The notes: generated from the letters alone by a model not told the origin. Numbered from the stretch's first letter, positions 28,076 through 37,593 are shown. The stretch is 64,000 bases of DNA from Dyadobacter frigoris (GCF_005280585.1 NZ_SZVO01000001.1:186001-250000), one strand, 5' to 3'. Made by a program: numbers and translations.

Positions 28076-30064
28076 ATGGCAACTTCATCTCGTCTGGATG
28101 CCAGAATACCTCAAGGCTCGCTGGAAGATAAGTGGGAAAAATACAAATCGTCAGTATCCCTTGTAAACCCTGCCAATAAGCGTAATATTGAAGTAATTGT
28201 AGTAGGAACCGGTTTGGCTGGTGCTTCTGCTGCTGCTACGCTGGCAGAAATGGGATACAAAGTAAAAGCATTTTGTTTCCAGGATTCACCTCGCCGTGCG
28301 CACTCAATCGCTGCACAGGGTGGTATTAACGCTGCTAAAAATTACCAGAATGACGGAGACTCTGTTCATCGTCTATTTTACGATACAATTAAAGGAGGAG
28401 ATTATCGCTCACGTGAGGCCAATGTGCACCGTCTGGCGGAAGTTTCCGGGAATATTATTGACCAATGCGTGGCTCAGGGAGTTCCCTTTGCTCGTGAGTA
28501 TGGCGGACTTCTTTCCAACCGTTCTTTCGGTGGGGTGCAGGTTCAGCGTACATTTTATGCGGCAGGACAAACCGGTCAGCAGCTTTTATTAGGTGCTTAT
28601 TCAGGATTGCAGCGCCAGGTTGGGATGGGAACAATTACCATGTACAACCGTCACGAAATGCTTGATGTTGTGAAAATCGACGGAAAGTGCCGTGGTATTA
28701 TCGCAAGAAACCTGATCACAGGTGAATTGGAAAGACATTCGGCGCACGCAGTTTTGCTTTGTACAGGTGGTTACGGAAACGTATTTTATCTGTCGACAAA
28801 CGCCATGGGTAGTAATGTTACTGCCGCATGGAAAGCACATAAGCGCGGTGCATTCTTTGCAAACCCATGTTTTACACAAATTCACCCGACTTGTATTCCG
28901 GTATCCGGTGAGCATCAGTCGAAGCTTACTTTGATGTCAGAATCGCTTCGTAATGATGGTCGTATCTGGGTTCCGAAAAAACAAAATGATACACGTGCCG
29001 GAAATGCAATTCCGGAAGAAGAAAGAGATTATTACCTGGAACGTCGTTACCCTGCTTTTGGTAACCTTGTTCCCCGTGATATCGCTTCCCGTGCTGCGAA
29101 AGAAAGATGTGATGCAGGATATGGCGTGGGTTCTTCCAAATTGGCAGTATTCCTTGATTTCTCTGCTGCTTTCCACCGTTACGGACAAGGTGAAGCAAAC
29201 AAAAATAATATTACCAACGCCCCGGAAAGCCAGATCCTTGAATGGGGTAAGGCGGTAGTGAAAGAAAAGTATGGTAACCTTTTCGATATGTATAAGCAGA
29301 TTACAGGAGAAGATCCTTACGAAGTGCCTATGCGTATTTATCCTGCGGTTCACTATACAATGGGTGGGCTTTGGGTTGATTATAACTTAATGACAACCGT
29401 TCCTGGTTTGTATTCCTTAGGAGAAGCGAATTTCTCAGATCACGGTGCAAACCGTTTGGGAGCTTCTGCACTGATGCAAGGTTTGGCTGACGGATACTTT
29501 GTTATTCCAATCACGGTTGGGGCGTATCTTGCCGGTGAAATCAGAACTGGTCATATTTCAACGGATCATGAAGCATTTGTACAGACTGAAAAGGAAGTAA
29601 ATGACAGAATCCAGAAACTGATTACGATACAGGGAAAAACATCTCCTGAATTATTCCACCGCCGTTTAGGTAAAATTATGTGGGATAAATGTGGAATGGC
29701 ACGTAATGAAAAAGGATTGAAAGAAGCTATTTTGGAAATCCGTGCGCTGCGTGAAGAATTCTGGAAAGATGTGAAAGTAATGGGTACTGTAAAGGATTTC
29801 AATCCGGAACTTGACAAAGCAAACCGTGTTGCCGACTTTATCGAATTAGGTGAATTGATGTGTATCGACGCATTGACACGTAATGAATCTTGTGGCGGTC
29901 ACTTCCGTGAAGAATACCAGACAGAAGAAGGCGAAGCACTTCGCGATGACGAAAACTTTATGTTCGTGTCAGCATGGGAGCACATCGATACTGAGAAATG
30001 GGATCTTCATAAAGAAGAACTTGTTTACGATAACATCAAAATCGCTCAGAGAAGTTATAAGTAG
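28076..30064 (+). CDS. sdhA: Succinate dehydrogenase/fumarate reductase flavoprotein subunit
   Basis: This 662-residue catalytic subunit oxidises succinate to fumarate, or the reverse. The FAD dinucleotide motif [19 protein letters not shown] is at residues ~42-60. The FAD-linking His lies in [18 protein letters not shown]. Active-site elements include [33 protein letters not shown] and [26 protein letters not shown]. It lies between sdhC and sdhB, as in the three-gene b-type complex. It links the TCA cycle to the menaquinone pool. Confidence 0.97.
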   Translation: MATSSRLDARIPQGSLEDKWEKYKSSVSLVNPANKRNIEVIVVGTGLAGASAAATLAEMGYKVKAFCFQDSPRRAHSIAAQGGINAAKNYQNDGDSVHRLFYDTIKGGDYRSREANVHRLAEVSGNIIDQCVAQGVPFAREYGGLLSNRSFGGVQVQRTFYAAGQTGQQLLLGAYSGLQRQVGMGTITMYNRHEMLDVVKIDGKCRGIIARNLITGELERHSAHAVLLCTGGYGNVFYLSTNAMGSNVTAAWKAHKRGAFFANPCFTQIHPTCIPVSGEHQSKLTLMSESLRNDGRIWVPKKQNDTRAGNAIPEEERDYYLERRYPAFGNLVPRDIASRAAKERCDAGYGVGSSKLAVFLDFSAAFHRYGQGEANKNNITNAPESQILEWGKAVVKEKYGNLFDMYKQITGEDPYEVPMRIYPAVHYTMGGLWVDYNLMTTVPGLYSLGEANFSDHGANRLGASALMQGLADGYFVIPITVGAYLAGEIRTGHISTDHEAFVQTEKEVNDRIQKLITIQGKTSPELFHRRLGKIMWDKCGMARNEKGLKEAILEIRALREEFWKDVKVMGTVKDFNPELDKANRVADFIELGELMCIDALTRNESCGGHFREEYQTEEGEALRDDENFMFVSAWEHIDTEKWDLHKEELVYDNIKIAQRSYK

Positions 30065-30065
30065 C

Positions 30066-30092
30066 TTTCGGCTATCAGCAATCGGCAATCAA
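30066..30092. repeat. Short fragment of the CGGCTATCAGCAATCGGCAATC repeat
   Basis: Directly after the sdhA stop, the words CGGCTATCAGCAATCGGC match one arm of the inverted repeat at 49244-49339. It sits inside the sdh operon between sdhA and sdhB and has no partner arm, so it looks like a half copy. Confidence 0.5.
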
Positions 30093-30164
30093 CTCCGATG
30101 CTTCTTATGAGTTTTATAACTAAAATAAATTTCGTTAATAGTTAATCATTAACAGTTTAGAAAA

Positions 30165-30932
30165 ATGAGTGCAGGCAATATGCGTCTTACGCTTAAAGTG
30201 TGGAGACAAAGCAATACAGATACACAAGGAGGATTTGAAAGCTACAATCTGGACGGCGTTTCTCCCGATATGTCTTTTCTTGAAATGTTCGATATTCTTA
30301 ACGAACAATTGATTGAAGAAAATAAAGAACCAGTCGCATTCGATCACGATTGTCGTGAAGGGATTTGTGGAATGTGTTCGATGTTTATAAACGGACAGCC
30401 ACACGGACCCTTGAAAGGCGTAACAACGTGCCAGTTGCACATGCGTTCTTTTCAGGATGGTGATACAATCACGGTTGAGCCATGGAGAGCCGGAGCATTT
30501 CCGGTTATCAAGGATCTTGTTGTAGACCGTGACGGATTTGACCGGATTATTTCAGCAGGTGGATTTGTATCTGTGAACACGGGAAATGCTCAGGATGCAA
30601 ACAATTTGCCAATTGCAAAAGAAGATGCGGATGATGCATTTAGTGCTGCGGCTTGTATTGGTTGCGGAGCTTGTGTAGCAGCGTGTAAAAATGCTTCTGC
30701 GATGTTGTTCGTATCTGCGAAAATCTCGCAGCTTGCTTTGTTGCCGCAAGGCCAGGCAGAGCGCAGCATTCGTGCGGAGAAAATGGTAGCACAAATGGAT
30801 GCCGAAGGTTTTGGTAACTGTACCAATACACACGCATGTTCAGCCGAATGTCCAAAAGAGATCAGCTTTGAGAACATCGCACGTATGAACCGCGAATATC
30901 TGGGAGCGAAAGTGTCTTCGAAAGCCGTTTAG
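30165..30932 (+). CDS. sdhB: Succinate dehydrogenase/fumarate reductase iron-sulfur subunit
   Basis: This 255-residue electron-transfer subunit has ligands for three clusters. The 2Fe-2S ligands lie in CREGICGMC plus a later Cys in TTCQLH. The 4Fe-4S ligands are in [11 protein letters not shown], and the 3Fe-4S region is in [15 protein letters not shown]. The N-terminal ferredoxin-like domain is followed by the helical C-terminal domain. It completes the sdhCAB operon and passes electrons from the FAD to the haem/menaquinone site. A terminator follows. Confidence 0.97.
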   Translation: MSAGNMRLTLKVWRQSNTDTQGGFESYNLDGVSPDMSFLEMFDILNEQLIEENKEPVAFDHDCREGICGMCSMFINGQPHGPLKGVTTCQLHMRSFQDGDTITVEPWRAGAFPVIKDLVVDRDGFDRIISAGGFVSVNTGNAQDANNLPIAKEDADDAFSAAACIGCGACVAACKNASAMLFVSAKISQLALLPQGQAERSIRAEKMVAQMDAEGFGNCTNTHACSAECPKEISFENIARMNREYLGAKVSSKAV

Positions 30933-30964
30933 AATTACAAATTCGAAAAAATTGAAAATATAGT

Positions 30965-31004
30965 GAGAGGCGGTTTATTCAATTAAACTGCCTCTCTTTT
31001 TTTA
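30965..31004 (+). terminator. Terminator of sdhCAB
   Basis: A 13-bp stem (30965-30977 with 30984-30996, one mismatch or G-U) is followed by eight T, 32 bases after the sdhB stop. Confidence 0.88.
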
Positions 31005-31058
31005 TAAAACATATTATAAGCATTGAAGTTCCTGCACGAAAGCTTTGGATAGAATAAT

Positions 31059-31241
31059 TTGACAAAGTGCCGTAGGCAAGACCGATATTGTAGCCGTGGA
31101 TTTTAATCCACGGGAAACGATGTTGGTTGGATTAAATAATTAAATGCCATCGGCATGACCGATATGATAGCCGTGGATTTTAATCCACGGGAAATGGCGG
31201 ATGATAAATTTGAACAAAATGCCGCAGGCATGGCCGATATA
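31059..31241. repeat. Three tandem copies of a 75-bp intergenic repeat
   Basis: Units at 31066-31117, 31143-31194 and 31218-31240 share a TGCCGnAGGCA mini-palindrome, then GACCGATAT. The first two continue with AGCCGTGGATTTTAATCCAC and GGGAAA, where CCGTGGATT/AATCCACGG forms a hairpin. The third copy stops after CCGATAT. The spacing is about 76 bases. There is no coding potential. It fills most of the gap between sdhB and the OmpH-family gene. Confidence 0.85.
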
Positions 31242-31253
31242 TTTTTTGCTATA

Positions 31254-31294
31254 AAAAACATAAAGGCGACCGATCTAAATCAGTCGCCTTTATG
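31254..31294 (-). terminator. Terminator of the OmpH-family gene
   Basis: The stem CATAAAGGCGAC/GTCGCCTTTATG (31259-31270 with 31283-31294) is followed on the minus strand by six T. It sits 28 bases after the OmpH-family stop. Confidence 0.85.
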
Positions 31295-31321
31295 TCAATT
31301 TTAACCCTGATGGATTAAACC

Positions 31322-31942
31322 TTATTTCTTAGTAGAATCAGCAGCAGCTTTTGCAGCGTCAGTACCTTTATATTCCGTATTCAACCCCTCGATGATTTTC
31401 TGAGTTACATCAAGAGATTTGTCAGCGAACAAAATTCCACCACCCAAAGAATAACCTAATACATATTCGTATTTGTTATCCTTGTTATATTTTTCAATGT
31501 AAGCTCTGATTTGCTTGTAAAGCTCTTCATTTTTACCAGCTTCTTCCTGTTGAAGTCCAGCCATAGCCTGATCACGGTAAGCAACAAGATCCTGCTGTTT
31601 TTTTCCCAATTGCGCTTCTGTTGAACGAGCCTGGTCAGGTGTCATTGTTTGTGCTTTTTGTTGGAAAAAAGCAATTTCATTCTGCAATGAGCGACCTTTT
31701 GTATTCAACTCATTTTCCAACTGGAAATGTTTATTTTCCAAAGCTTTCTTAGTGTCCTTAAAGAAATCATAATTCGTCAAAAGTGAATCGACCTGTACAT
31801 ACACAGTACGACGGCCTGCAACTACTCCATCCGATCCTGCTGCAACGGATTCAGATTTACCTCCTGAGAAATGTAAGAAAAATAACACCGCTACGGCTAT
31901 GCTAAGCACGATGTTCCAAATTAACGAAGTATTGTTATTCAC
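31322..31942 (-). CDS. OmpH/Skp-family periplasmic chaperone-like protein
   Basis: The start is taken as the GTG at 31942 (VNNNTSLIWNIVLSIAVAVLFFLHF), because the likely promoter -7 element (31976-31983) lies inside the upstream extension. The ~206-residue product has one N-terminal membrane anchor, then a Skp/OmpH region. That region has the start VYVQVDSLLTNYDFFKDTKKAL, a long charged coiled coil (~65-140) and the KYEYVLGYSLGGGILFADKSLDVTQKIIEGLN tail. Skp proteins hold outer-membrane proteins in the periplasm. The retained anchor is common in Bacteroidota members. Confidence 0.85.
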   Translation of the reverse strand: MNNNTSLIWNIVLSIAVAVLFFLHFSGGKSESVAAGSDGVVAGRRTVYVQVDSLLTNYDFFKDTKKALENKHFQLENELNTKGRSLQNEIAFFQQKAQTMTPDQARSTEAQLGKKQQDLVAYRDQAMAGLQQEEAGKNEELYKQIRAYIEKYNKDNKYEYVLGYSLGGGILFADKSLDVTQKIIEGLNTEYKGTDAAKAAADSTKK

Positions 31943-31975
31943 GTTTTTAAGGTTTTGTTTTTTTAGAAAGAGCCG

Positions 31976-32008
31976 CAAAGATAATGATTTGTGTTTCAAG
32001 CCCTACAA
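31976..32008 (-). promoter_or_regulatory. Promoter of the OmpH-family gene
   Basis: On the minus strand the -7 is TATCTTTG (31983-31976) and the -33 is TTG (32008-32006), 22 bases apart. This places the transcript start near 31970 and rules out starts upstream of that. Confidence 0.6.
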
Positions 32009-32082
32009 TTATGCGATTTTTTACTAAACTTAAAGTTAATCGCTATCCGTTGTCATGAACATCTTCTTAGCCAGGCCTTTGA

Positions 32083-32832
32083 CTAGATATTATTTAATGA
32101 TTTATCCGCAACTGCACTCACAATCGCTTCAACCAAACCTAAATCACTATACATTACCGACTTTTCATCTGGACTTTCGCCAGCCATGGAAATATCAGAA
32201 GGAAAATATTTTTGCCTTCCAGGGCGGAAAGATTTGGCTGTTAAGTGCAGAGAATGAACACCGGCATCTTTAAGTTCAGCGGCATTATTATGATTTACAC
32301 CGCCGCCAGCCATGATTTCAATAGAGCTTCCGGCAGTTTTGGCCAATTGTTCCAAAAGCTTTATACCTTCCAGCGCATTAGGTTTTTGGCCCGAGGTGAG
32401 AATTCTTTCAGCACCAGTTTCAATGACTGCTTTCAGCGCTTTAACCGGATCGGGAGTAAGGTCAAATGCACGATGAAAAGTTACCTTCATAGGCGCGGCA
32501 TAATCGACAAGCGCTTTCGTGCGTGCCACATCAACGTTTCCGTCCGGAAGAAGTATCCCCAGCACAACGCCGTCGGCTCCCAGTTTTTTGGCCATGGCGA
32601 TATCCTTTTTTATGATTTCTTCTTCAAAGAAATCATAAACAAAATCTCCGCCACGCGGACGGATCATTACGAAAATTGGGATCTGGATGTGTTCACGAAC
32701 CATTTCTATAAGACCGGCGCTTGGTGTAGTTCCACCTTCACCCAGTCCTCCACACAGCTCAATGCGTCCTGCACCGCCGACCTGGGCATTCATGCAGGAT
32801 TCCAGGGAGTATGCGCAAACTTCAATTGTCAT
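32083..32832 (-). CDS. cutC: Copper homeostasis protein CutC family
   Basis: This 249-residue TIM-barrel protein has the family segments IEVCAYSLESCMNAQ, GAGRIELCGGLGEGGTTPSAGLI, IRPRGGDFVY, GADGVVLGILLPDGNVD, VTFHRAFDL, ILTSGQKPNALEG and IMAGGGVN. CutC was named for copper tolerance in E. coli, but its direct role in copper binding is disputed and the enzymatic function is unknown. It stands alone here with no copper genes nearby. The stop lies about 85 bases beyond the OmpH-family promoter. Confidence 0.93.
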   Translation of the reverse strand: MTIEVCAYSLESCMNAQVGGAGRIELCGGLGEGGTTPSAGLIEMVREHIQIPIFVMIRPRGGDFVYDFFEEEIIKKDIAMAKKLGADGVVLGILLPDGNVDVARTKALVDYAAPMKVTFHRAFDLTPDPVKALKAVIETGAERILTSGQKPNALEGIKLLEQLAKTAGSSIEIMAGGGVNHNNAAELKDAGVHSLHLTAKSFRPGRQKYFPSDISMAGESPDEKSVMYSDLGLVEAIVSAVADKSLNNI

Positions 32833-33150
32833 ATTTGTTCAATTATAATGATCGGGAAATTTACAAAAGATTTCGTCCCGGTTTGAGAAAACAATTAATT
32901 CAGCAAAATGGGGAATAAGCTGAGGAATGATATTTTATATAATGCCAAAGGATAAAGTTAATAACCGGTGTGCACTTAAACTTTACCCTAATTTTATGAT
33001 TTTCAATCTTTTAAGTTAATCACGAAAAATATTAAAACTAAAAAACAATTATTTTAGATTTTTTTTGTTTAAAATTATTAAAAGATGCAAATTTTTTTAC
33101 TTTTGCAATCCTGAAAAAATTAAGTAACTATTTAATAGGCGAAAAAAATT
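32833..33150. other. Intergenic region upstream of the DUF2795 gene
   Basis: About 320 bases of AT-rich sequence between divergent cutC and the DUF2795 gene. It holds the -7 element TACTTTTG at 33098-33105 for the plus-strand gene. No other feature was recognised. Confidence 0.5.
33098..33105 (+). promoter_or_regulatory. Promoter -7 element of the DUF2795 gene
   Basis: TACTTTTG fits TAnnTTTG, with a T-rich tract just upstream and the ATG 46 bases downstream. The nearest TTG is 30 bases upstream, too far for a normal -33 element. Confidence 0.5.
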
Positions 33151-33372
33151 ATGTACTGGACTCTCGAACTCGCATCATATCTGGAGGATGCTCCTTGGCC
33201 AGCTACCAAAGACGAGCTGATTGACTTCGCAATTAGAACAGGCGCTCCGTTAGAAGTAGTTGAAAACCTACAAGAATTGGAAGATGATGGTCAGCCTTAT
33301 GAAAGCATTGAGGAAATTTGGCCGGATTATCCGACCAAAGATGACTTCTTCTTTAATGAAGACGAATATTAA
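33151..33372 (+). CDS. DUF2795 domain small acidic protein
   Basis: This 73-residue, strongly acidic protein (MYWTLELASYLEDAPWPATKDELIDFAIRTGAPLEVVENLQELEDDG...) matches the very conserved Bacteroidota form of DUF2795. The LASYLEDAPWPATKDELIDFA part resembles a small helical DUF2795 fold; the tail ends DDFFFNEDEY. There is no signal peptide, so it is cytoplasmic. The function is unknown. It has its own promoter and a strong terminator, which suggests an independently and probably well expressed gene. Confidence 0.92.
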   Translation: MYWTLELASYLEDAPWPATKDELIDFAIRTGAPLEVVENLQELEDDGQPYESIEEIWPDYPTKDDFFFNEDEY

Positions 33373-33379
33373 TTAAGAG

Positions 33380-33403
33380 CGGCGCCATTAGGCGCCGTTT
33401 TTC
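33380..33403 (+). terminator. Terminator of the DUF2795 gene
   Basis: The stem CGGCGCC/GGCGCCG (33380-33386 with 33391-33397) is followed by five T, 7 bases after the stop codon. Confidence 0.88.
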
Positions 33404-33428
33404 GTTTGGCCTTGTTTATAATAAAGAA

Positions 33429-34931
33429 TTACTTAGAATTTCGTTTCAATAGATATTTCTCAAAAATGCTTCCTTTTTTTAATGAGTATTGCTGCACAAC
33501 TTCCTTTCCGTTGCTGTAACCCTTCTCCAGAAAATCGTAATAATTGTCTCCGGATTCCGGAATGCCAGGATTTTCTATTGTATTGATAAACCCTCTGTCC
33601 AGGCTAAATAATCGCTCATAGTAAAATTTCACAAAGCTCAGTGAGTTAATGGCCAGGAATAATGCTGCCATGATGAACCAGTTATTTTTTCTCCCATTCC
33701 TGTATCGAACTACCAGAGCATAGGTGATGCTTATTCCCAATACAAGCTGGGCTGCGATAGACGCTCGTGTATTTAAATCGTTGAAATGACCCATTTGCAC
33801 CAGGCCTAACAGCGCGAAAGTCAGGAAAGATACCAGCAAAAGCTCCCTGTCGAATTCAAACAAACCTTTTCTGAAAAAAATAAACCAGATTCCAAAGAAT
33901 CCGAAAAGGTAAAGTAAGTAATACAAAGGCCAGGTGCCACTCCCGGTTTGCCATATAAATAAATTACTCTCCATAGACGTCGCGTCAGAGCTCAGGAGAA
34001 ATACGATCACCGGATAAAACGCAAGCAGCAGCAAAACACCGAATAGGGCTACGCTTAAAATAAACCGGAATTTATCCTGCTGAAATCCTTTAAAGACAAA
34101 ATACAGACAAAAAAGAGAAAGGCCGACCGTCGTAAAGGGTGTCCAGAAAAAGGAACTGAAAATAAAAAGGGCAAAAGGATAAAAATATTTGACATTAGTA
34201 ATGGCCGCCAGGAAAAAGCAAGTTCCCAGAATAGCCGGTAAAGTATGTTGCGGAGCTTCTGAAAGACTTTTTGAAAAAATAGGTAGCTGATTGAGTACGA
34301 ATTTGCCATTAATAAGGATGGAGTTATTTTGAAAATTAACCGTTCCTGAAAATAATTTGCTTAATGCCGGTAAAAGCACGCTCACATAAGATCCGAAAAT
34401 GATAAGTAAACTGATCATTATGCGCTGACGGTTTTTCAAGTCTTTAAAGCGGATCTGAATCCAGGAAAAACTTAATAAAAGTCCAAACCAGGTCCAGATA
34501 AAGGCGAAACCTTTTATGAAATGAATGGACGTAATTTTTCCGAGGAGCGAGGGAACAATATAATAACCCAAATAATAACACATATAAACATCACGATCCT
34601 GGTCATATAATGGCAGGGGTTGCGTGGCTAATAAATTGAATTTGAAATTATGCGCCTGATAATCATAGCTTTGATAATTAAATCCGCCAAATTCGGAAAA
34701 ATAGGAAAGTGCTAATGAAATAAAGAAAGAAGAACGGAGTATCGGTTTTAAGGAAAACGGCAGGGAACCGGGATCCAGGTTTTTCTCACGTGTTTTATAG
34801 ATGGAGAAAAACAGTACAAACGTTAGCGTAACCATTGAAATAATCGAATAGTTACTATTTACCCAAAAGAATAAAAAGAAGTAAGTAGGCAGTGTAATGT
34901 ACAGTAAGGTTACAATGGTCAGGTTTCTCAT
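33429..34931 (-). CDS. Multi-pass membrane protein of unknown function
   Basis: This 500-residue protein has about 12 hydrophobic segments and is rich in Phe, Leu and Ser. After the first three helices a loop reads FGGFNYQSYDYQAHNFKFNLLATQPLPLYDQDRDVYMCYYLGYY; an acidic first loop followed by such a segment is reminiscent of GT-C glycosyltransferases. The C-terminal ~60 residues are soluble (DRGFINTIENPGIPESGDNYYDFLEKGYSNGKEVVQQYS). The family was not recognised. A role in transferring sugars from lipid carriers is only a guess from topology. Confidence 0.75.
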   Translation of the reverse strand: MRNLTIVTLLYITLPTYFFLFFWVNSNYSIISMVTLTFVLFFSIYKTREKNLDPGSLPFSLKPILRSSFFISLALSYFSEFGGFNYQSYDYQAHNFKFNLLATQPLPLYDQDRDVYMCYYLGYYIVPSLLGKITSIHFIKGFAFIWTWFGLLLSFSWIQIRFKDLKNRQRIMISLLIIFGSYVSVLLPALSKLFSGTVNFQNNSILINGKFVLNQLPIFSKSLSEAPQHTLPAILGTCFFLAAITNVKYFYPFALFIFSSFFWTPFTTVGLSLFCLYFVFKGFQQDKFRFILSVALFGVLLLLAFYPVIVFLLSSDATSMESNLFIWQTGSGTWPLYYLLYLFGFFGIWFIFFRKGLFEFDRELLLVSFLTFALLGLVQMGHFNDLNTRASIAAQLVLGISITYALVVRYRNGRKNNWFIMAALFLAINSLSFVKFYYERLFSLDRGFINTIENPGIPESGDNYYDFLEKGYSNGKEVVQQYSLKKGSIFEKYLLKRNSK

Positions 34932-35219
34932 GTAAGTTGGCCTTACGCTATTGAAGGCAGAAGTTGGGATAAAATATTCGATAGTGACGAAGAAATTCTA
35001 TGCCAAATTAAATCTTTTTTCTGAGCCTTCATGATCCGGAATGGTACGATTATTTATTTGAATCAACTAGTTATAAGAATGATCATAAAATGTGCAAAGA
35101 TTCATTGATAATATTTTTTTAATATCATGAAAGGAATGTAAATTGGTAACGTTGTTATGAAAAGCAAATACCAGAAAGCCCGATTGTTTTCATAGTTAAG
35201 TATCTATCCAGGCCAATTG

Positions 35220-35861
35220 ATGGAACTACGATTGCTTAAAGAGTTGGTCAGAAGAGGTGAGGGTGATCATGTGGAATTCAAACTGAAATCCAATCACCCG
35301 GAAAAAATTGTCCGTGAGCTTGTTGCCTTCGCTAATTCGGGGGGTGGGAAACTCTTCGTCGGCGTTGGAGATGACCGGACAATCAAAGGAGTTAAAGACT
35401 CGTTTGAAGACGAATACACCCTCGTCAAGGCCATTGACACCTATTGTTTCCCCAAACTTGATTACCGTTTAGAAAGAATTCCTGTCGACACAGATCGTGA
35501 GGTTCTCGTTCTGACTATTCCGCGAAGTCTTGATAAGCCACATTATGTTGTGGATTCCTCAGGGATGAAAAAGGCTTATGTTCGTGTGGCGGACAAATCC
35601 ATTCAGGCAAGCCGTGAAATGCGAGAAATTATGCGGCGTGGCCGTTTTAAAAGAGACGTGAGATTCCAGTACGGAGATAAGGAAGAAAAGCTGATGAAAC
35701 TGCTCGACGAAAAACAAACTGTAACAGTTGAATTATTTGCAGCAGCAGCCGGCATTCCCAGAAAAATTGCTTCAAATACGCTGGTAGTGCTTGTTCTTGC
35801 CAATGTTTTGGAAGTACATCCGCACGAAGTTTTTGATCATTTTACAGTAGCGATGGCATGA
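35220..35861 (+). CDS. AlbA_2 (Schlafen-like) domain ATP-binding protein
   Basis: This 213-residue protein has an N-terminal AlbA_2/Schlafen-type domain (~1-125). Its motifs are EGDHVEFKLKSNHPEKIVRELVAFANSGGGKLFVGVGDD, then GVKD, VLTIPRSLDKPHYV and AYVRVADKSIQASREM. A short C-terminal winged-helix-like part follows (KLMKLLDEKQTVTVELFAAAAGIPRKIASNTLVVLVLANVLEVHP). The domain binds nucleic acid or nucleotide, and many members are regulators or defence-linked. The ATG at 35220 is preferred over the TTG one codon earlier. It is shorter than typical AlbA_2 regulators, which carry a longer C-terminal domain, and has no gene partner. Confidence 0.85.
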   Translation: MELRLLKELVRRGEGDHVEFKLKSNHPEKIVRELVAFANSGGGKLFVGVGDDRTIKGVKDSFEDEYTLVKAIDTYCFPKLDYRLERIPVDTDREVLVLTIPRSLDKPHYVVDSSGMKKAYVRVADKSIQASREMREIMRRGRFKRDVRFQYGDKEEKLMKLLDEKQTVTVELFAAAAGIPRKIASNTLVVLVLANVLEVHPHEVFDHFTVAMA

Positions 35862-36001
35862 TCAGCCAGATGAAATTAAAAAAGCAGTCCGCCGACGCGC
35901 TGAAAGAATGATGACAATAACCTCAGTAATGAGGACGATAAATGACCATTGACCCATTGACGAATTCTCTCATCGCGACGGTGGACCGCTATTATATTTT
36001 T

Positions 36002-36370
36002 TTAGAAAGGCAAATCGTCAGATTCGTCTTCTGTAAAAGTTGTTACAGGAGGCAAAGTACTGTTGTTACTTGCTCCGCCAAAAGAAGCTCCGCCGCTGCC
36101 TGCACTTCCGGCTTTGTCAACTTTCCATGCTTTTATTTCTGTATACCAGCGATTGTTATATTCGCGGCTTTCAACATCGATGGATGCAGTAACAGCATCA
36201 TTGATCTGTAAACCAGCCTGATCTATTTTATCACCCCACAATGAAATGCATACTTTTTTTGGATACTGCGAAGGGATTTCAAGAATAAATTCCTGCTTCC
36301 GCCACGTTCCATTTTTACCCTGACCAGACACTTCAGGCAGTAAAGCGATGATAGTTCCTGTTAATTCCAT
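36002..36370 (-). CDS. DUF3127 protein, SSB-like with acidic C-terminal tip
   Basis: This 122-residue protein starts MELTGTIIALLPEVSGQGKNGTWRKQEFILEI, the DUF3127 OB-fold-like domain (~1-86). A Gly/Ser/Ala-rich flexible linker (~88-108) leads to the acidic tip DESDDLPF. That architecture copies single-stranded DNA-binding proteins, whose DDDIPF-type tip recruits repair and replication partners. It is not a canonical SSB. The promoter at 36408-36438 is its own. The function is unknown; nucleic acid binding is inference. Confidence 0.88.
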   Translation of the reverse strand: MELTGTIIALLPEVSGQGKNGTWRKQEFILEIPSQYPKKVCISLWGDKIDQAGLQINDAVTASIDVESREYNNRWYTEIKAWKVDKAGSAGSGGASFGGASNNSTLPPVTTFTEDESDDLPF

Positions 36371-36407
36371 GAATAACCTGTTTGTTGTTTTGCTATAATG
36401 TAGAGAT

Positions 36408-36438
36408 CAAAAGTAATGGTTTTGGCTTTGGAATGCAA
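36408..36438 (-). promoter_or_regulatory. Promoter of the DUF3127 gene
   Basis: On the minus strand the -33 is TTG (36438-36436) and the -7 is TACTTTTG (36415-36408), 20 bases apart. The ATG is 38 bases downstream. Confidence 0.65.
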
Positions 36439-36453
36439 AAGAGAATTAAAATC

Positions 36454-37593
36454 TTAACCAATTGCCTGTGCCAGATCTTCTATTAAATCCTCTACATCTT
36501 CGATTCCCACACTGAGGCGGATGAGCGTGTCTTTTAATCCTACTTTTTCCCTTTCTTCCTTCGGAATACTCGCGTGGGTCATGCTTGCGGGATGGGTGCA
36601 AAGCGACTCCACACCGCCTAATGATTCGCCCAAAGAAAATACTTCCAGACTTTCCATCACATGCACTGCTTCCTCATAATTGTCTCCTTTTAGCTCAAAA
36701 GAAATAATTCCGCCATATCCCCGCATTTGCCGGGTTGCTAAAAGATGTCCCTCGTGAGACGGAAGTCCGGGATAATATACTTTTCCAACTTTTGGATGAT
36801 CTTCGAGCCATAGCGAAACCACTTTTGCATTTTCACAATGCCGTTGCATCCGGATATGTAAAGTTTTTATTCCCCGCAAAACCAGAAAACAATCCTGAGG
36901 CCCGGGAACCGCGCCGCTCGCATTCTGGATAAAAGCCAGTTGTTTTGCTAAGTCGTCATCATTGACAATGAGCGCGCCCATAACCGTATCGGAATGTCCG
37001 CCAAGATATTTGGTTACGGAATGCATGACAATATCGGCGCCCTGATCTAACGGATTTTGCAGATATGGCGAGGCAAAAGTATTATCCACGACGCTCAGGA
37101 TTCCTTTTTGTTTACAAACGCTGGTTACCGCTTCAATGTCAATAATTTTTAACAAAGGATTTGTAGGCGTTTCAACCCAGATCATTTTCGTCTTTTCGGA
37201 AATCACTTTTTCGATTTCCTTGATATCACTCATATCAACAAAATGAAAAACCAGACCGAACGGCTCATAAATCTTTTTCATGATCCGGTAAGTGCCTCCG
37301 TAAATATCATTGGTAGCAATAATTTCATCACCCGGCCGGAATAATTTCAAAACAGCATCCGTTGCAGCAAGGCCTGATGCATAGCAAATTCCATGTTTGC
37401 CATTTTCCAGAGCTGCCAACGCATTTTGCAAAGCAGTACGCGTTGGATTATGCGTACGCGAATATTCATAACCTTTATGTTTTCCCGGACTTTCCTGAAC
37501 ATAGGTTGAAGTCTGGTAAATTGGTGTCATAATTGCACCTGTTGTAGGGTCAGGTTCAACACCTGCATGTATGGCTTTGGTCGCGAATTTCAT
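36454..37593 (-). CDS. Cystathionine gamma-synthase/lyase family PLP enzyme
   Basis: This 379-residue fold-type I enzyme of the Cys/Met metabolism family contains YEYSRTHNPTR and CYASGLAA. Other motifs are the PLP-contact Asp in VVDNTFASPYLQ, the Schiff-base Lys in HSVTKYLGGHSD and the end LIRLSVGIEDVEDLIEDL. Family members join or split cystathionine in trans-sulfuration; synthase (MetB) and gamma-lyase cannot be separated by eye, and the EVFSLGESLGGVESL segment occurs in both. It stands alone, with a TATCTTTG promoter element upstream. Confidence 0.93.
   Translation of the reverse strand: MKFATKAIHAGVEPDPTTGAIMTPIYQTSTYVQESPGKHKGYEYSRTHNPTRTALQNALAALENGKHGICYASGLAATDAVLKLFRPGDEIIATNDIYGGTYRIMKKIYEPFGLVFHFVDMSDIKEIEKVISEKTKMIWVETPTNPLLKIIDIEAVTSVCKQKGILSVVDNTFASPYLQNPLDQGADIVMHSVTKYLGGHSDTVMGALIVNDDDLAKQLAFIQNASGAVPGPQDCFLVLRGIKTLHIRMQRHCENAKVVSLWLEDHPKVGKVYYPGLPSHEGHLLATRQMRGYGGIISFELKGDNYEEAVHVMESLEVFSLGESLGGVESLCTHPASMTHASIPKEEREKVGLKDTLIRLSVGIEDVEDLIEDLAQAIG

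Noticed and set aside
31059-31241. Possible CRISPR or tandem gene repeat between sdhB and the OmpH-family gene
   Set aside because: Only three units, with similar sequence in the interval and internal palindromes; it is an intergenic repeat, not repeat-spacer structure.
36002-36370. Canonical single-stranded DNA-binding protein (ssb)
   Set aside because: The domain start and length fit DUF3127, not SSB; only the C-terminal tip is SSB-like.
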